DNA from: Amaurobius ferox
Taxonomy: Eukaryota > Arthropoda > Arachnida > Araneae > Amaurobiidae
DNA length: 64,000 bases
NCBI GenBank assembly: GCA_951213105.1
Contig: OX578140.1
Coordinates: forward strand, 36,291,003 to 36,355,002
Reading direction: 5' to 3'
The translations under genes and the position numbers were made by a program. This document shows positions 34,017 through 45,574 of the stretch, piece after piece. Positions within the stretch are counted from its first letter, which is position 1. Every line of letters starts with the position of its first letter. The notes under the pieces are model-generated. The model was not told the DNA's origin. It did no database searches and saw nothing but the letters and a program-made list of their open reading frames with translations.

Positions 34017-34994
34017 ATTACTTTCCTTATATACATAATGTATAAGGAAAGTATTGTGACGGGGTCGAAAATTCAAATTCGAGGTTTCGACAGGAGAGCA
34101 CTTTTCAAGCATCCCTGATCACGAATCAAACATTTTTGAAGTGATGTCTGTGTGTGTGTGTGTGTGTCAGTGAGTCTGTGGAGACGATATCTCACGAACG
34201 AATGGAGCGATTCGAATGGAATTTGGTACAAAAATCACAATCTGTGAATACTGGAAGCCTATTGTTTCTAAACGCAATCGAATGTTCAGAACCCTCCTAA
34301 ATTTTCGAGTGAAATTTTGAAAAAATTATCAAAAACTCAAAACTTTTAATAAAGTTACGCAAATAGACATTTCTTATGTAATTTTTCTTTAGAAAACGAT
34401 TGACATAAACTTTAGATCGCTAGCATGAACCGTTCTCGAAATATTTCACATTTTTTAAATAACTTTATAAAAAAATCCCATAAATTAAAAAAAATATATT
34501 AACTGTTGAGAAACATGTTCACTTTTCATATGTAATATCATGCGATAAATTGGGTGACATCATTCTCGTGGATCTAGCTCGTTCCATTCATAAGAAAAGG
34601 TACTTTGAGTAATACATTTGTATTTGAACGCCAATAGTCAATTATCTGCTTAAGAATAACTTATTTACTTAAGGATAACTTATCTACTTAAGAATAACTT
34701 ATTTCTCCGTCCATAACGCTTGGCGAGATTTTGACGACAAATTTGGAGGAATGTCGCCAACTTGGCGACTTTTTTTAAATGTTGCCAAATAAACGAAAAT
34801 CTCATCAAATGGATAAAAATAACTCTAAATCGATGAAAATGACGACTAATTAACAAAAATTCAATATCTTGGAAAGAATATAAGTATCTACTATAAGAAT
34901 AACCTATTTTTTGCTGTAAAAGCTGTATTTTTTTTGCTGTAAATTCATTGCATTATATAAGGAAAGTCATGTGTTGCCCACATCAGATTTTTTT
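34017..34994 (+). mobile_element. Interspersed family H, copy 5
   Basis: More diverged copy: the palindrome is weakened (TTCAAATTCGA), (GT)n at 34148-34167 is short, and a small local triplication of AAGAATAACTTAT-like sequence at 34652-34702 is private to it. Ends otherwise follow the consensus. Confidence 0.85.
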
Positions 34995-34995
34995 G

Positions 34996-35215
34996 TATAG
35001 CGTTCGATCCGGTACACCTCTCAAAACTATTTCCGTGTCTACACGGATTATGGGCACATTAAATCTGTAGGTCTGAAAATCCATTCAAAAGGTGATATGG
35101 TAGAAGGGTGGTACGGTGTTTGCAATTGCCTCTCCATTAGGTTTAGGCTTAAATTCGAGTATCACTATCCAGGCCGTCTAAATAGTTACACATTCGAGTA
35201 CGTCGGACGGTCTAG
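34996..35215 (+). repeat. Old SINE copy
   Basis: Diverged relative of the tRNA-type SINE: B-box-like GTTCGATCC near 35004, ACACGGATTATGG, CACATTAAATCTGTAGGTCTG, and GTCGGACGGTCTAGA near the end. It starts immediately after the T run ending family H copy 5. No TSD recognised. Confidence 0.6.
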
Positions 35216-36871
35216 ATAGGGTGAAAAATGGTATAGCGAGAACCGAAATCCTTATATCTTTTTAAGGGAATTACATTAAATATTTTAAAAGAATGTTTTG
35301 AAAAAACATTATCATTAAGAATGCTACTGAAATTTGCGGGTACATTAAATCACCAGCAATGCTAAGTGTATCTACCAGTCTATATAATTAAAACTGAAAG
35401 CGTGTTTGTCTGTTTATTTGTTTGTTTGTTTGATTGCTTGTTTCCTTGTTTGCTTGATTGCTTGTTTCTTTGTTTGCTTGATTGCTTGTTCCTATGTTCC
35501 GGTAAACAAATCCATGGTTTTCCACCTTTCAGATTTGATATGGTTATTATTTCTATCACTGCATGTAACCCCGTCTATGTTTCAAGTTTGTAAGCCCAAG
35601 GGGTGTGAAAAAATTAATTAGAAAAGAACCTTCAATTGAAATAGCATAATGCAGACGATGTATTTTTTTTTCAAAATTTTATTTAAAGAAATTGATATCA
35701 TGTTACCGTGAAATTGAATTAAATGTGTCAATTCAAATTTTTAGAAATATTGTATTGTCGTCGCAAATACGTATGTGGACAAAATTTTATGATTTTACAG
35801 AGACAGAGAACCCAACCTAAATAAACTAAACCGTGTAAAATAGTTGGATAAGTGATTCTTGATTAAAAACAAACTGTTTCATGATAGTTTCTGTGCACAA
35901 TCTTAAACATCTTAAACTATATATTTTTAAAAACCACAAAATTTATTACTTAACTTAAATTTGCAAATATATACATTTCAAATTTGAAAGGGATTTTCCA
36001 TTTCTATAAAGTTCAATTTTCAAAAAACATACAGTCTCAATTCTATAAAATCGAGGGCGTCCCTTTTTTTTTAGGTTGACCGTACACTTTATGCATCTAC
36101 GTCTAATTATTTCTAAAAATAAAATTAAGAACTTTCTTTTTTTTAACCTTTTTCTATTTTAACATTTCTTTTAAATTTCTCTCAAGAATATGTTTTTTAA
36201 ACTGAAATCCTTTTTAAACGTTTTTCCGTTATCGATTCGAGTCTGTGAAAATAATGTTTTTCATTGACTATTATTTATCATTTAAAAAATACTTTTCCAG
36301 TGGAATATTTTTTATGACACAAAATGGAAATAACGAGCATTTTATCGTTTTTTCTTACCGTTCTTAGCTTCATTTTAACCTTTTTTACTTTGTCGATATG
36401 TAGGGAAGAGTAAACTGTATAAAAATGTCAATTTTGCAGTAGAACTGTTTTTCTTTATTTTTTAATAATTTAACCGTTTATCTCTGTATGCAGAGTAGTT
36501 AATTCTTTTATAATGTGATACTGAACTTAAAATTTCGTCAAAGCTGTAAATTCGTTATAAAGTATGGTTATCAAATGCAAACAAATGTTGAAATGCGAAT
36601 TTTAAGTTTTCTTACAATTCCTGGATTATCAAGGGTTTTTAAGAAAGCCCATAACCTCCACCCCCCCCCCCTTCACCCCACCCCTGATAACTGTAAAATC
36701 GCGTATCATAGTGCTACGGAAGAACGTATACTTACAGGAAAGTGACCATGCGCAATCGATTAAATATGCTTGTAAGCTCCCCTAGTGACGAAATATGAAG
36801 CTTTAGAAAATTAACCCGGAAACTAACAGAAATAGATCAAGACAATCCAATTAGAAAATAAGAACGTTTTT
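35216..36871. other. Non-coding, no gene seen
   Basis: Includes an imperfect 28-bp tandem repeat of TTGTTTGCTTGATTGCTTG at 35398-35500 and poly-C at 36660-36670. Open frames over the TTTG-rich tract (MYLPVYII... and VCLFVCLF... types) are simple-repeat translations. No gene. Confidence 0.6.
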
Positions 36872-37160
36872 TAATTAGTACAAAATAATACATAATTCAA
36901 CAAAATATTTTACGAAAAAGACCACATGAAAGTGGTAAACATTTTTAACCTTACAGACGTAACACAAAGTTTGGGCAATACAAGTGCAACTAACATGGCA
37001 AGTAGTCTGCATACACAATGTTCAAAATGATCACCATCAGCAGTAATGCATATCTGGATTCGGGACAGCATGCAGAATAGCAGGTGTTACTGGATTGCAA
37101 GTCCTAATCAATCGTTGCTTTACGGAACTTGCTTGAACCAAGTTTCGTTTTGTACTAATT
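36872..37160 (-). mobile_element. Transposon remnant with short inverted ends
   Basis: AATTAGTACAAAAT at the left (36876) is repeated inverted as TTTTGTACTAATTG at the right (37150-37163). Inside, the minus strand reads RIQICITADGDHFEH (around 37060-37015). The pattern RxQxCIxAxGxHFEH is what I associate with the C-terminus of an insect DDE transposase family. Stops flank the motif, so only a tail is left. Family name uncertain. Confidence 0.4.
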
Positions 37161-37469
37161 GAGCATCGATCTTTCATTTTGAAATTGAGCGTTTTGGCCT
37201 ACTTCTGTTGGTTTCGGATTTCGTTTTCTTAAGTTCCGTATTTCACCACTAGGGGGCGCCCGAACGTTCATTCAACTGCACATGATCACTTTTCTACTGG
37301 CATACGTTACTGATACTACAATACGGAGTTTAATTATTATAAAGGGGTATACGGACTTTCTTAAGAACCGTGAACATAGAGAAAATGTTTAATTTGGGTC
37401 TAAATTAGAATTCGAAGTTTCGACAGGTTTATTAGCTCAAAGCATCTTAGAGTATAAATCAGTCCGAAT

Positions 37470-37620
37470 TGTTTCCAGGGAGTTTTGATCCCTCTTCTTT
37501 GGGTCAGAGTCTTTTCTTAACAACTCTAAGAAAGAACTGCCATTCTTAACTGTTAGAAAAGACACTGCTTGACCCGAAGAAGAGGAGGTCACAACTCCTT
37601 GAAACAATTGTAGTCACTTA
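37470..37620. repeat. Imperfect ~150-bp hairpin
   Basis: Left arm AATTGTTTCCAGGGAGTTTT, CCTCTTCTTTGGGTCA, GTCTTTTCTTAAC pairs with the right arm GTTAGAAAAGAC, TGACCCGAAGAAGAGGAGG, AACTCCTTGAAACAATT. About 65 bases per arm with mismatches. Could be a MITE or an inverted duplication of a retroelement tail. Confidence 0.65.
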
Positions 37621-37795
37621 ACTTTCATATACTTTTTCTTTTAAAGAAGTATTAGAAAGTTTTATAACTTCTGGAACTTAAGTGAATGCAGGGAAATTCA
37701 CTATTTGAAACATAGATGCCAAATTCCGGCCAGTGGAGCTATGAAGTACCACGGTAGTGATCAAATTATAAGAACAGAGGTTGCTATATGACTTA

Positions 37796-37865
37796 CTACT
37801 TACTACACTCGCTAACACCCCGGTGTTAGCGAGGGTTGCAAGCAGGAGTGGAGTCCCTAGTTAAT
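37796..37865. repeat. Palindrome next to GAGTCCCTAG repeat end
   Basis: CTCGCTAACACC and GGTGTTAGCGAG (37808-37833) form a perfect 12-bp-arm hairpin with a 2-base loop. It is followed by AAGCAGGAGTGGAGTCCCTAG. The reverse complement resembles the palindrome cluster at 21578-21640 (TAGGGACTC, CTGCTCGCT), so both belong to one dispersed family. Confidence 0.6.
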
Positions 37866-40639
37866 TGAATATTTATGCCCCCTAGTTAATTGAATTTCAT
37901 GGCAAAATGTATAAGTGCACATTCACTACACCAGTAGGACCAACCATTCTCAAGTTATTTTAACATTATGGAATATTATCAATTTGGCATCTTTTAAAAC
38001 CGTACCAAGCTTGCAAATAAAAATTAATCATTTCAAATTCCGAATACGGTGTAGTATCAATAAATAATCAATTTGTAATGACAAAACTCATTTTATTTAA
38101 TATAATTTATAAAAGACAGAAAATAATAATCTTAATTTCGTAGGAATAACTTGTGCTGCCCACGTTAGTTCTTTATTTATTTAAATTCTATCGGTAATTT
38201 TGTAAAACGTTAATTTCTGGTCTTGCAATTTATTCTAAAATTTTACAAGTAATGTCTCAGCTTTTTCCACTTATACGCAAGATATTTTAAGAAGAAGTTG
38301 AATTTTATTTTAAATGTATAAAAAATTCACATATGTAGAAAATTATTAGTTATTTATTACTTTTCAGAGATAACACCATTTTATATTTTTAAAAGTTTCA
38401 GAGAAAATTTAACTTTCTCAGTGTAAACAAAGTTTAATAAATAATTTAGAATGTTTACGTACATGTGCTTCTGTACACTATTCATTAATATTATTTTTTC
38501 TTTTAAATATTATTGAAAGATATTTTATCGAACTTCTACAGTCCATTTTGATTAAATTTATTCAAAATATACATTTATTTTTCTTATTGAAACCGAAAGA
38601 AAATCAAACTTAATGGTTTATCACCGACTCTTCAAAAAAGCTGAAACCAATTATGATAATTTCGAAGAACGTCTACCACCGTTGAATTATTGAAATCTCA
38701 CAAAAGCTTGAATCCGAATCGTTCTCTTTGATTCATTCAAAGAAATTTTTCGCTTTTCAATTTAACATTCTTCGTGAAATAAATCGAATAGCTTATTTCG
38801 ATTCTATCTTTTTATACTTCTATCAATAGTTTTCTATGGAATATTTTTGTTTCTCGCTGGAATATTTTTGGAATCAAATCCATTTTCGTACTTAACAATT
38901 TACGGTTCACGGCTTGTTAACTTATGTTTTCTCGACGCAAATATATAAAATGCAAACAATTATTGACTGTTATTTTATCACAAAATACATTTACGTTTTT
39001 CTATTACTTATCTTCCAATTTCGTCATCATAAACCGATGAAGTAAACCGGGGAAAGTTCATACACGGCTAATTTTGTACAGCCGAATATTGTGCAATAAA
39101 CGCAATTTTGTCTCTTTACAAAGGAATTGCCTTTCAATTAAAGATATTTTGTTAGTGCAAAATAATTTTTGACGTTGCTCCATGATGATTTCTGAACAAT
39201 TTGGATGAACATTTTGATATTCTTTGGAATTAAAGGTTTATTTGGGTATTAAATAGTAAGATAATTTCGTTGTTGTTTATTTTATTAGTTTACTCTTTCT
39301 CTGCTTATCATGATGAATGTGACACTGTCGTTTGGATAAAGTGGATACGTATAAAATGGTACAAGTTCACTTGTATAAAATGGTGCAAGTTAATGTGTAT
39401 AAAATGCTGCAAGTTCATACTATTCAATAACTTACCATAATTAGAAATACTAATTAATAATTTTTGTTTGTTCTACGAACAGTGATTCGAAATTAACATA
39501 ACTATATGTTACGGACAATCCAAGAAAAATACTTAAAATGAAATGCTATAAATACGGGGTATTAATAAATTCAAGTAATAAGGCTAGGAATCATTAATAT
39601 TGATTGAATTAAGGGGAGTGTTGTACATCGAATGAGGGGAAGTGTTGTAGTGAGCGAATAGGAGTAAATATTTTACGCAACTTCATGCACCCCGTAATTT
39701 ATTAGACTTAAAATCTGCTACTACAGATCATACTACATTTCGAATTTACTTTAACCAGATTCACATTCCGTTAGATTAAGGGCGAGTATTTATTAAGGGC
39801 GAGTATCCATTAAGTGACACGAATCTGTAAAGTAAAGCTGATTGTCCCCACAACCAACACATTCTTTTCACCAAAACTAGAGGCGATGCCCACGACTAGC
39901 GGTCGTTTGTTAGCTATCGCTTTTCAGCATTGAATTTTTAGCAGGGAATATTTTAAGCAGTCACGGCTAATCACGTACGATATGTACGGCATAAAATCGC
40001 GGCGATGTGTGCAATAATGATAACCCCACTCTATACAATAGCAATACTCTCGTCGCTCCCAACGATCAACATGCTCTTTTCTCAAACATGATAAGAAATC
40101 GTCTAAAAAGCTCTTAAATTCGGAGTTTGGTGTTATTTTCTCCACTTAACCCAGAAAGCTTCTCTAATTTTGGAAATATTATTCGAGAGATTCTTACATG
40201 AAATGAATCATTCCACGGATTTATTCTGATGGAAGGTTTGCAAACTGCTTATTCTTCCGTGGAGGACAGAAACTATAGTATGTAGGTTAGCCTGAGACAA
40301 AACAGTTAGGCATGTTATAGACATACAATTTGGTCCAGAGTTAAAACTAACTTCCCAAACTGTTAACATCTGTGCCTGTTTATCCCGCGACACCCACACA
40401 CACACAGATCGGACAGTCTGTTCATCATTTTTTATCTGGCTTTAAATCTTGCTACAAGTGGACAAATGATGTTGAGCAACACTTAAAAATTTGTATACTG
40501 AAAATTCGACCGGAAGGTCAAACCTTATACACCAGTTTGACCACGGAGTCAACAATGCCTGCAGGCAAAACCGTTGGTCCAACAGTCCAAACGATTGGCT
40601 GGCAGGCTGCCCCACACACCCAAGTTCGGCTTTTCAATC
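37866..40639. other. Non-coding, no gene seen
   Basis: No gene supported. CTTGTGCTGCCCACGTTAG at 38149 resembles the family H end (CATGTGTTGCCCACATCAG) and may be an old end fragment. A 26-bp repeat (GTATAAAATGGTGCAAGTT) is present three times at 39348-39425. The minus-strand frame 39924-40145 has no family resemblance. Confidence 0.5.
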
Positions 40640-40870
40640 ATGGGCTGTTCGGACAAACCAGTGGTTAGAGCACGGGGATTGCGTTCGGAGGACCCGAGTT
40701 CAATCCCCGGATCTACCCAAACTGTCCCTTGTTTACACAGAGAGCAGGCACGTTAAATATGTGGGTCGACAGAAAGACAGCTTGGGTTGTTCAGACCGAT
40801 CGGAAGGCCAGACTGTTATATATGGCACCCCTTACACCAAAAAGCCCAACTACTCAAATGAGAGATATCA
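40640..40870 (+). repeat. Old tRNA-derived SINE
   Basis: A-box-like ACCAGTGGTTAGAGCACGG and B-box-like GAGTTCAATCCCCGG are spaced as in a tRNA. They are followed by a body that aligns loosely with the 27 kb SINE (TGTTTACACAGAG, CACGTTAAATATGTGGGTC). Diverged, no TSD found. The short frames covering it are by-products. Confidence 0.65.
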
Positions 40871-41544
40871 TTAGCGTGAGACATTAGGCTGGTTGGTCTA
40901 GGGTTGGAATGATGTGAAAACTATCTGCTATAAACACTCCTCTGGAGGTAAGCCTTTGCAGGATTGATCGAGCACACTGTCAATCATAGGAGCGTTTGTG
41001 GTGGGAAAACTCTCATGCCTTTACAACGAACAACACAATGACCACGCAAGTGATACCTGAAATTAGATAATCAAACCATATAATATAGTTTGGTGTTACT
41101 GTTTAATTTCGGATATCTAAGCTTTAAACTGACGGTTAAGAGTCTTTGCTGAAATAAATTTTCTGATTTATCCTGAGGGAAACACCTTTTTACCTCAGAA
41201 ACCAGGTGTTAGATTTAAATATCTATCATTTTCTGTGCTATTAACAAATTATTTACTTTACAGTTCACCTAATTAGATTCGAAATACAGGTGTTTTGACA
41301 ATTTAGTGAGATGCGTAATACCAAGTAGTGGAATAATACCCAAGTATGGAATAATATTTGTAATTCTAGGCAACTATTTAATTGAATTGGATGTATAATA
41401 TAGAAAATAGCTTAATTAACATTGCGTACTTATGATCACGCCAAGAAACTTATACATTAAAAATGTAATAGTGAAAGTGTAAAGTAACTTGTTACAGTCA
41501 TTTATTATAACTGTTGCTGCAAGTTACTTTATTTTAACGTGAAT
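40871..41544. other. Non-coding, no gene seen
   Basis: AT-rich sequence without recognisable repeat or coding signal. Confidence 0.5.
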
Positions 41545-41830
41545 TACGTCTATGGTCGAAGAATCCAGCTAAAATCGGAACTTCGCAAAAAATGTAAACA
41601 CTTTAAGCACTTATATCTCCGAACTTAATAGATAAAATATAAACAATTTATACTTGTTTTGTCGAGGAAAGGGTACTGTTTATCAATATATAAAAATAGT
41701 TTTAATAATTTTGAATGTTGAACTATTTCTCGAAAAAAAAAAAACGAATGTTATTGAACGAGAGAGTTGTTGCTCCTCTTTTCTTAATTTCACTCGAAAT
41801 ATCTTCTAAACTATAAAAAATATATATAAA
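41545..41830 (+). repeat. Dispersed repeat, copy 1 of 2
   Basis: Homologous over about 280 bases to 62925-63195: TACGTCTATGGTCG / CATCTACGGTCG, AAAAAATGTAAACACTTT, ACAATTTATACTTGTTTT, then ATTTTGAA...CTAT, and a final TCTTCTAA. AT-rich, no coding capacity. Family unknown. Confidence 0.6.
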
Positions 41831-41849
41831 TAGTGGGCGACAAACCTCA

Positions 41850-42062
41850 ATCATTCATAATACAATCATTAATAAACATCAATAATTATTAAACATCAAA
41901 ACTCAATCATTAATAAACATCAAAACTCAATCATTAATAAACATCAAACATCAATCATTAGTAAACATCAAAACTCAATTTTTAATAAACATCAAACCCT
42001 AATTATTAATAAACATCAAACCCTAATTATTAATAAACATCAATTATTAAACATCAATAATA
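41850..42062. repeat. 24-bp tandem repeat
   Basis: About eight imperfect copies of CATCAAAACTCAATCATTAA with TAAA. Some units are shortened to ATCAATTATTAAA. Pure direct repeat, no spacers. Confidence 0.85.
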
Positions 42063-43653
42063 AAAAATATTTAAATATTTTGCTCTCCCTGTAAAAATCG
42101 CACCCCCCCCCCTACACCCCCTAGTATTTATTATCTTTTAGATTTACCAACAAACGCCGTTCTTTTGCAGATTCTTCGAGAGCTCAATAAAAACTTATTG
42201 GACTTGAGGCTCCTTGAGTAAATTCATTTAATAAAACTTTTATCGAAGAAGCGGGAATGACATAAATGCCTCTCTCCTAATAGATTTTCGCGCCGTAAGT
42301 GGTCGTCCATTTATTGAATATTCCGCATCCGAATTTCCTTTCGAAGAATAATTTCATTCCTCCTCCCAAGCAAAATACCCCTTCCACAGGAAAACTGCGA
42401 AAATAAAGTATAACCATAAATTTATAAAGGAGTCTTCATAAGGTAGGAAGTGGTGTTTACACTTCGTTTTCGACAGAGCCATTAAAGCACTTTTACCTGC
42501 TCGTTTCGTACAGTTATGCAAATTTCCGGAAACCAGCTGAAGTGACATCCCAAGAACCGGAAGTATGAATCCTTGACGAACCCCCCAAACACCCTCTGAT
42601 ATTCGATACTGAATACGTGTCAGCAATCATCTGATCTTTACCTATATGCAATTCCTGTGAAATAAATATTTCAAGAATTTTTTTTCAACCGGAAGTGAGA
42701 AAAGAAGAAAACAGAAGTGGAAATATTGAGTGCAGCCCCTGCCTTCTTCATAATGTAACGTTGAATTCATATCAATCCGCATCTAAACTCTATAGCCAAT
42801 ATTGAGAAATAATGTCAAGAAAAATTTTCGAAACGAAATTGGAAATCCCGCCTACCTCTTTCAGAATAAATAAACTCCCTACCCCCTTCAGAATAAATAA
42901 ACTTCCTACCTCCTCCAGAATAAATAAACTTTCTACCCCCTCCAGAAGTTGGTGCTGAATCCATATCAGTCATCACCTAATCACAATCTATAGTTGATCC
43001 TAAACAATAGATATTGCAAGAAAAATGCAAATTTTTTTTTTCGGATGTAACATCTTCAGAACCGTAGTGAAAGTCCTTCTAGTCTCTCTGGAGTTTGATG
43101 CTGAATTCATAGTAATCATCATCTAAGCTCTGATACAGATTGTTAAATCCAAAAGTATTAATGAAAAATTTAAATGAATTGAATGCAAGCATTCCTATAT
43201 ATCTCACTTCTATTTTATCACTTCTATATTATCACTTCTATTGTTCCTTAATATTCTGTTAATATCGAAATACACTTCTTTTATAGGCGTCATACAATTT
43301 TATTTTTAGTCGTACATGATCAAGAATGTTATGATAGCTAAAAATTATTTATTTTCATTTCAAAAGCATATTTTTTTTTCATTTCAAAAACATATTTTTT
43401 TTTCATTTCAAAAGCATATTTTTTTTATTTCAAAAGCATATTTTTTTTTTTTTTCATTTCAAAAGTGTATCAATTTATTTTCATTTTAAAAGTGCATTTT
43501 TTATTCCGATTTCAGAACTGTATTTTCTTTTTCAATTTAACTGTCTTTAGTTATACAACATTCTCAAAGCTTTTACATTTTCCTTATATTTTTCAATTAA
43601 TTTAAATTCAACTGATACAAAAACAAAATTTCACAAATTCTCTATTTTTTTAG
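42063..43653. other. Non-coding, no gene seen apart from repeats
   Basis: Poly-C near 42103-42111. A ~30-bp repeat of CAGAATAAATAAACT plus TCCTACC(C/T)CC at 42850-42955 (three to four copies). A foldback-arm copy at 43142-43360. A run of CATTTCAAAAGCATATTTTT units (22-28 bp, 43365-43495) that appears to have grown from the end of that arm. The last ~30 bases are the polypyrimidine tract of the acceptor for the exon at 43654. Confidence 0.6.
43142..43360 (+). repeat. Single-arm copy of the 30 kb foldback element
   Basis: Matches the right arm of 30174-30656: ATTGTTCCTTAATATTCTGT, AATACA(T/C)TT, GTCGTACATGA, CAAGAATGTTATGATAGCTA. The left arm is absent, so the element or its precursor can exist without the inverted half. 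Confidence 0.65.
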
Positions 43654-43723
43654 GTGCAGGCCTGCAGCCAGATTGGGTGCGGAAATTGGTCAGATGAGTT
43701 GGATGCCATTACAGCAGACGGGA
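43654..43723 (+). CDS. FN3 receptor exon A (partial gene; Ptp69D-like candidate)
   Basis: 70-bp internal exon between a pyrimidine-rich acceptor (TCTATTTTTTTAG) and donor GTAAGT. It encodes VQACSQIGCGNWSDELDAI and TADG, the last strands of a fibronectin type III domain (V-x-A-C-S...G-x-W-S). It starts in phase 0 and leaves one base (A), which joins TG of exon B to give Met. Phase agreement with the next exon, and the shared CxxxGCG pattern with exon C, support one gene. The two Cys are probably extracellular and may pair. FN3 ectodomains of this kind occur in receptor tyrosine phosphatases; Ptp69D is my best guess from memory of its repeat pattern, not a demonstrated match. The upstream exon was not found in this window, so at least 43 kb upstream may be intron or intergenic. 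Confidence 0.65.
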
Positions 43724-44089
43724 GTAAGTATTGTGAATCTCAATAACACTTTTTAGGAAAATTTGAATTTCTGGGAATAAGGTTCCTAAATATACAGACT
43801 GGCGCAACAGCGGCCATCTTGACTCCCAATTGAAGCGATGGCTGTGCATAACAAAAAAAAATATTACTGTCGTATCTTTTTCTCGGAGTCTCGAGAACAT
43901 CAAAACATTCTAGACTGCTTTCTTGAATGATTGGTACAATTTTTTAAAAGCGGAAGCACCTATTCTACAGCTAAATTGCGTATCAAATATCAATCATGTA
44001 ACACACGCATGCCATTGAAATAGCACAAGCAGACGATAATTTATTGGACAGGTTGGAGTCAAATTGATGGTTGCGTCAGCCTATATATA

Positions 44090-44580
44090 CAAGGTAGGAT
44101 CAAAAAGTTCGGAGACTGTGCTGATATTTCCAACCCTGGTTGGAGGGAAGGGAAACTCTTTTATCGTGGCGTAGAGGCACATATGAGGCCGGATATGAAA
44201 AGGAAGAAGCAGGTGTGTTTCCAGACAATGCGTGTCAGTGAACTGGAGACGTGCGAATATTAAATTCTGCCAGCGTTTCGGGAAATCGCCTACGGAAACA
44301 TTGCAGCAGGTGCAATGTTTCTGTCGGTGATTTCCCGAAACGCTGGCAGAATTTGGTATTCGCACGTTGTTCTTCAAACACCATTTCTGTTTTTGACGAA
44401 CGCGAACGACTACAGTTAACTGACACGCATTGTCTGGAAAAACCCTGCACTGCGGACATGCTTCTTTCTTTTCACATCTCGCGTCACGTGTGCCTCTACG
44501 CCACGGTAAAATAGTTCCCTTCTCCTCCAATCAGGGTTCGAGATATCAGCGCAGTCTCCGAACTTTTTGATCCTACTTTG
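44090..44580. mobile_element. Mariner-derived palindrome (foldback of the 5' end)
   Basis: A 491-bp inverted repeat with mariner-type ends CAA(G/A)GTAGGATCAAAAAG and TA on both sides. Arms of about 240 bases pair through GTTCGGAGACTG, GTGGCGTAGAGGCAC, CCAGACAATGCGTGTCAG and TTCTGCCAGCGTTTCGGG; the left arm has a deletion. Read inward from either end, each arm encodes the start of a mariner transposase (the KFCQRFGKSPTETL motif; on the minus strand preceded by VFEEQRANT), that is, part of the N-terminal DNA-binding region. The central loop is only about 10 bases (near 44306). No catalytic region remains. Confidence 0.85.
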
Positions 44581-45574
44581 TATAAGAGCTTTTGCTGGAA
44601 AATACAGTCAGCGGCTTAACTAGTGTTAAGCGCACTTAAGCGATGTTTATTCACCCAAGAAACATAGAAGACTTAAGCGAGCTGAAATATTTGCAAAACA
44701 ATTGCCTAGAGCAAAACAATTTTGTCATCAAGAATGTCGTTAAAAAATTATTGTATTGTTACCATAACAAATATAAGTATTAAGTTATTTATAACTAATT
44801 AAACTGATTTTTATGATAAATACTAGAATGAATTGCCCGCCGTTGTCCTGATTCTAAATAAGCGCCGGCTACTTAAGTAATACATATACAGATAATACCA
44901 ATTTCTAAATCGCCTGTTTTGAACCTAAATCACCCCTGCGCGCGCTTTGTTTTTTCCATACGGAACTATGCTAACTGTGCAGCGCAGTTGTAATAAGCTC
45001 CTTTAATTTACACTCTAAATAAACCCCTTTCATACGCGTAAATAAGCGTCCTACAAATAAATGAAGCACTTGAAGTCGTAAAAAGAAAAGAGTTTCTTTA
45101 CCCCCGGAAGTAAAATTTTAAAAAAAAGTAATTGTTATATCAGCTATTTTTCGAGTCAAGTTTGCAGAGAATACTTGTAAAATTAAAATATTATATATTC
45201 CTTTGTTCGCTTTATATCGTTAGACTTATACGATTCACAACTATCATGTTCTCCAATGATTTGAAAACATTATCTCCTCAATGATCTTCAGTTTGTTCGT
45301 TTTCAATTCAAGATATTAATATTTTCATGATTCACAAACATTATGTTTACGAAGGATTTTAAAGTACTATCTCACTAAATTAATCTTCATTTGGTTAGCT
45401 TTAACGATATTGATAATTTTCTGATTCATAAATATTATGATTACTAATTATTTGAAAGTATTACCTTGAATGAATGAATGAATGTCATGAAGGCGAGTGG
45501 CTCCAAGAGACCAGTGCATCGACCAGAGGTCTGTTGTACTACCCCCCCCCCCCCCCACCCACCCACCCCCAAAA
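44581..45574. other. Non-coding; holds a CTAAATAAGC-family block
   Basis: At 44815-45065 the words CCGTTGTCCTGATTCTAAATAAGCGCC, AATAAGCTCCTTTAAT and GTAAATAAGCGTCC mark a relative of the large 51 kb array; another piece is at 12475. Poly-C at 45541-45566. No gene. Confidence 0.55.

Noticed and set aside
35366..35621. Leu/Cys/Phe-rich possible membrane peptide
   Set aside because: Translation of a TTTG/CTTG tandem repeat; hydrophobicity follows from base composition.
44251..44514. Open frames on both strands across the mariner palindrome
   Set aside because: Mirror images caused by the inverted repeat; only the short N-terminal transposase pieces are meaningful.
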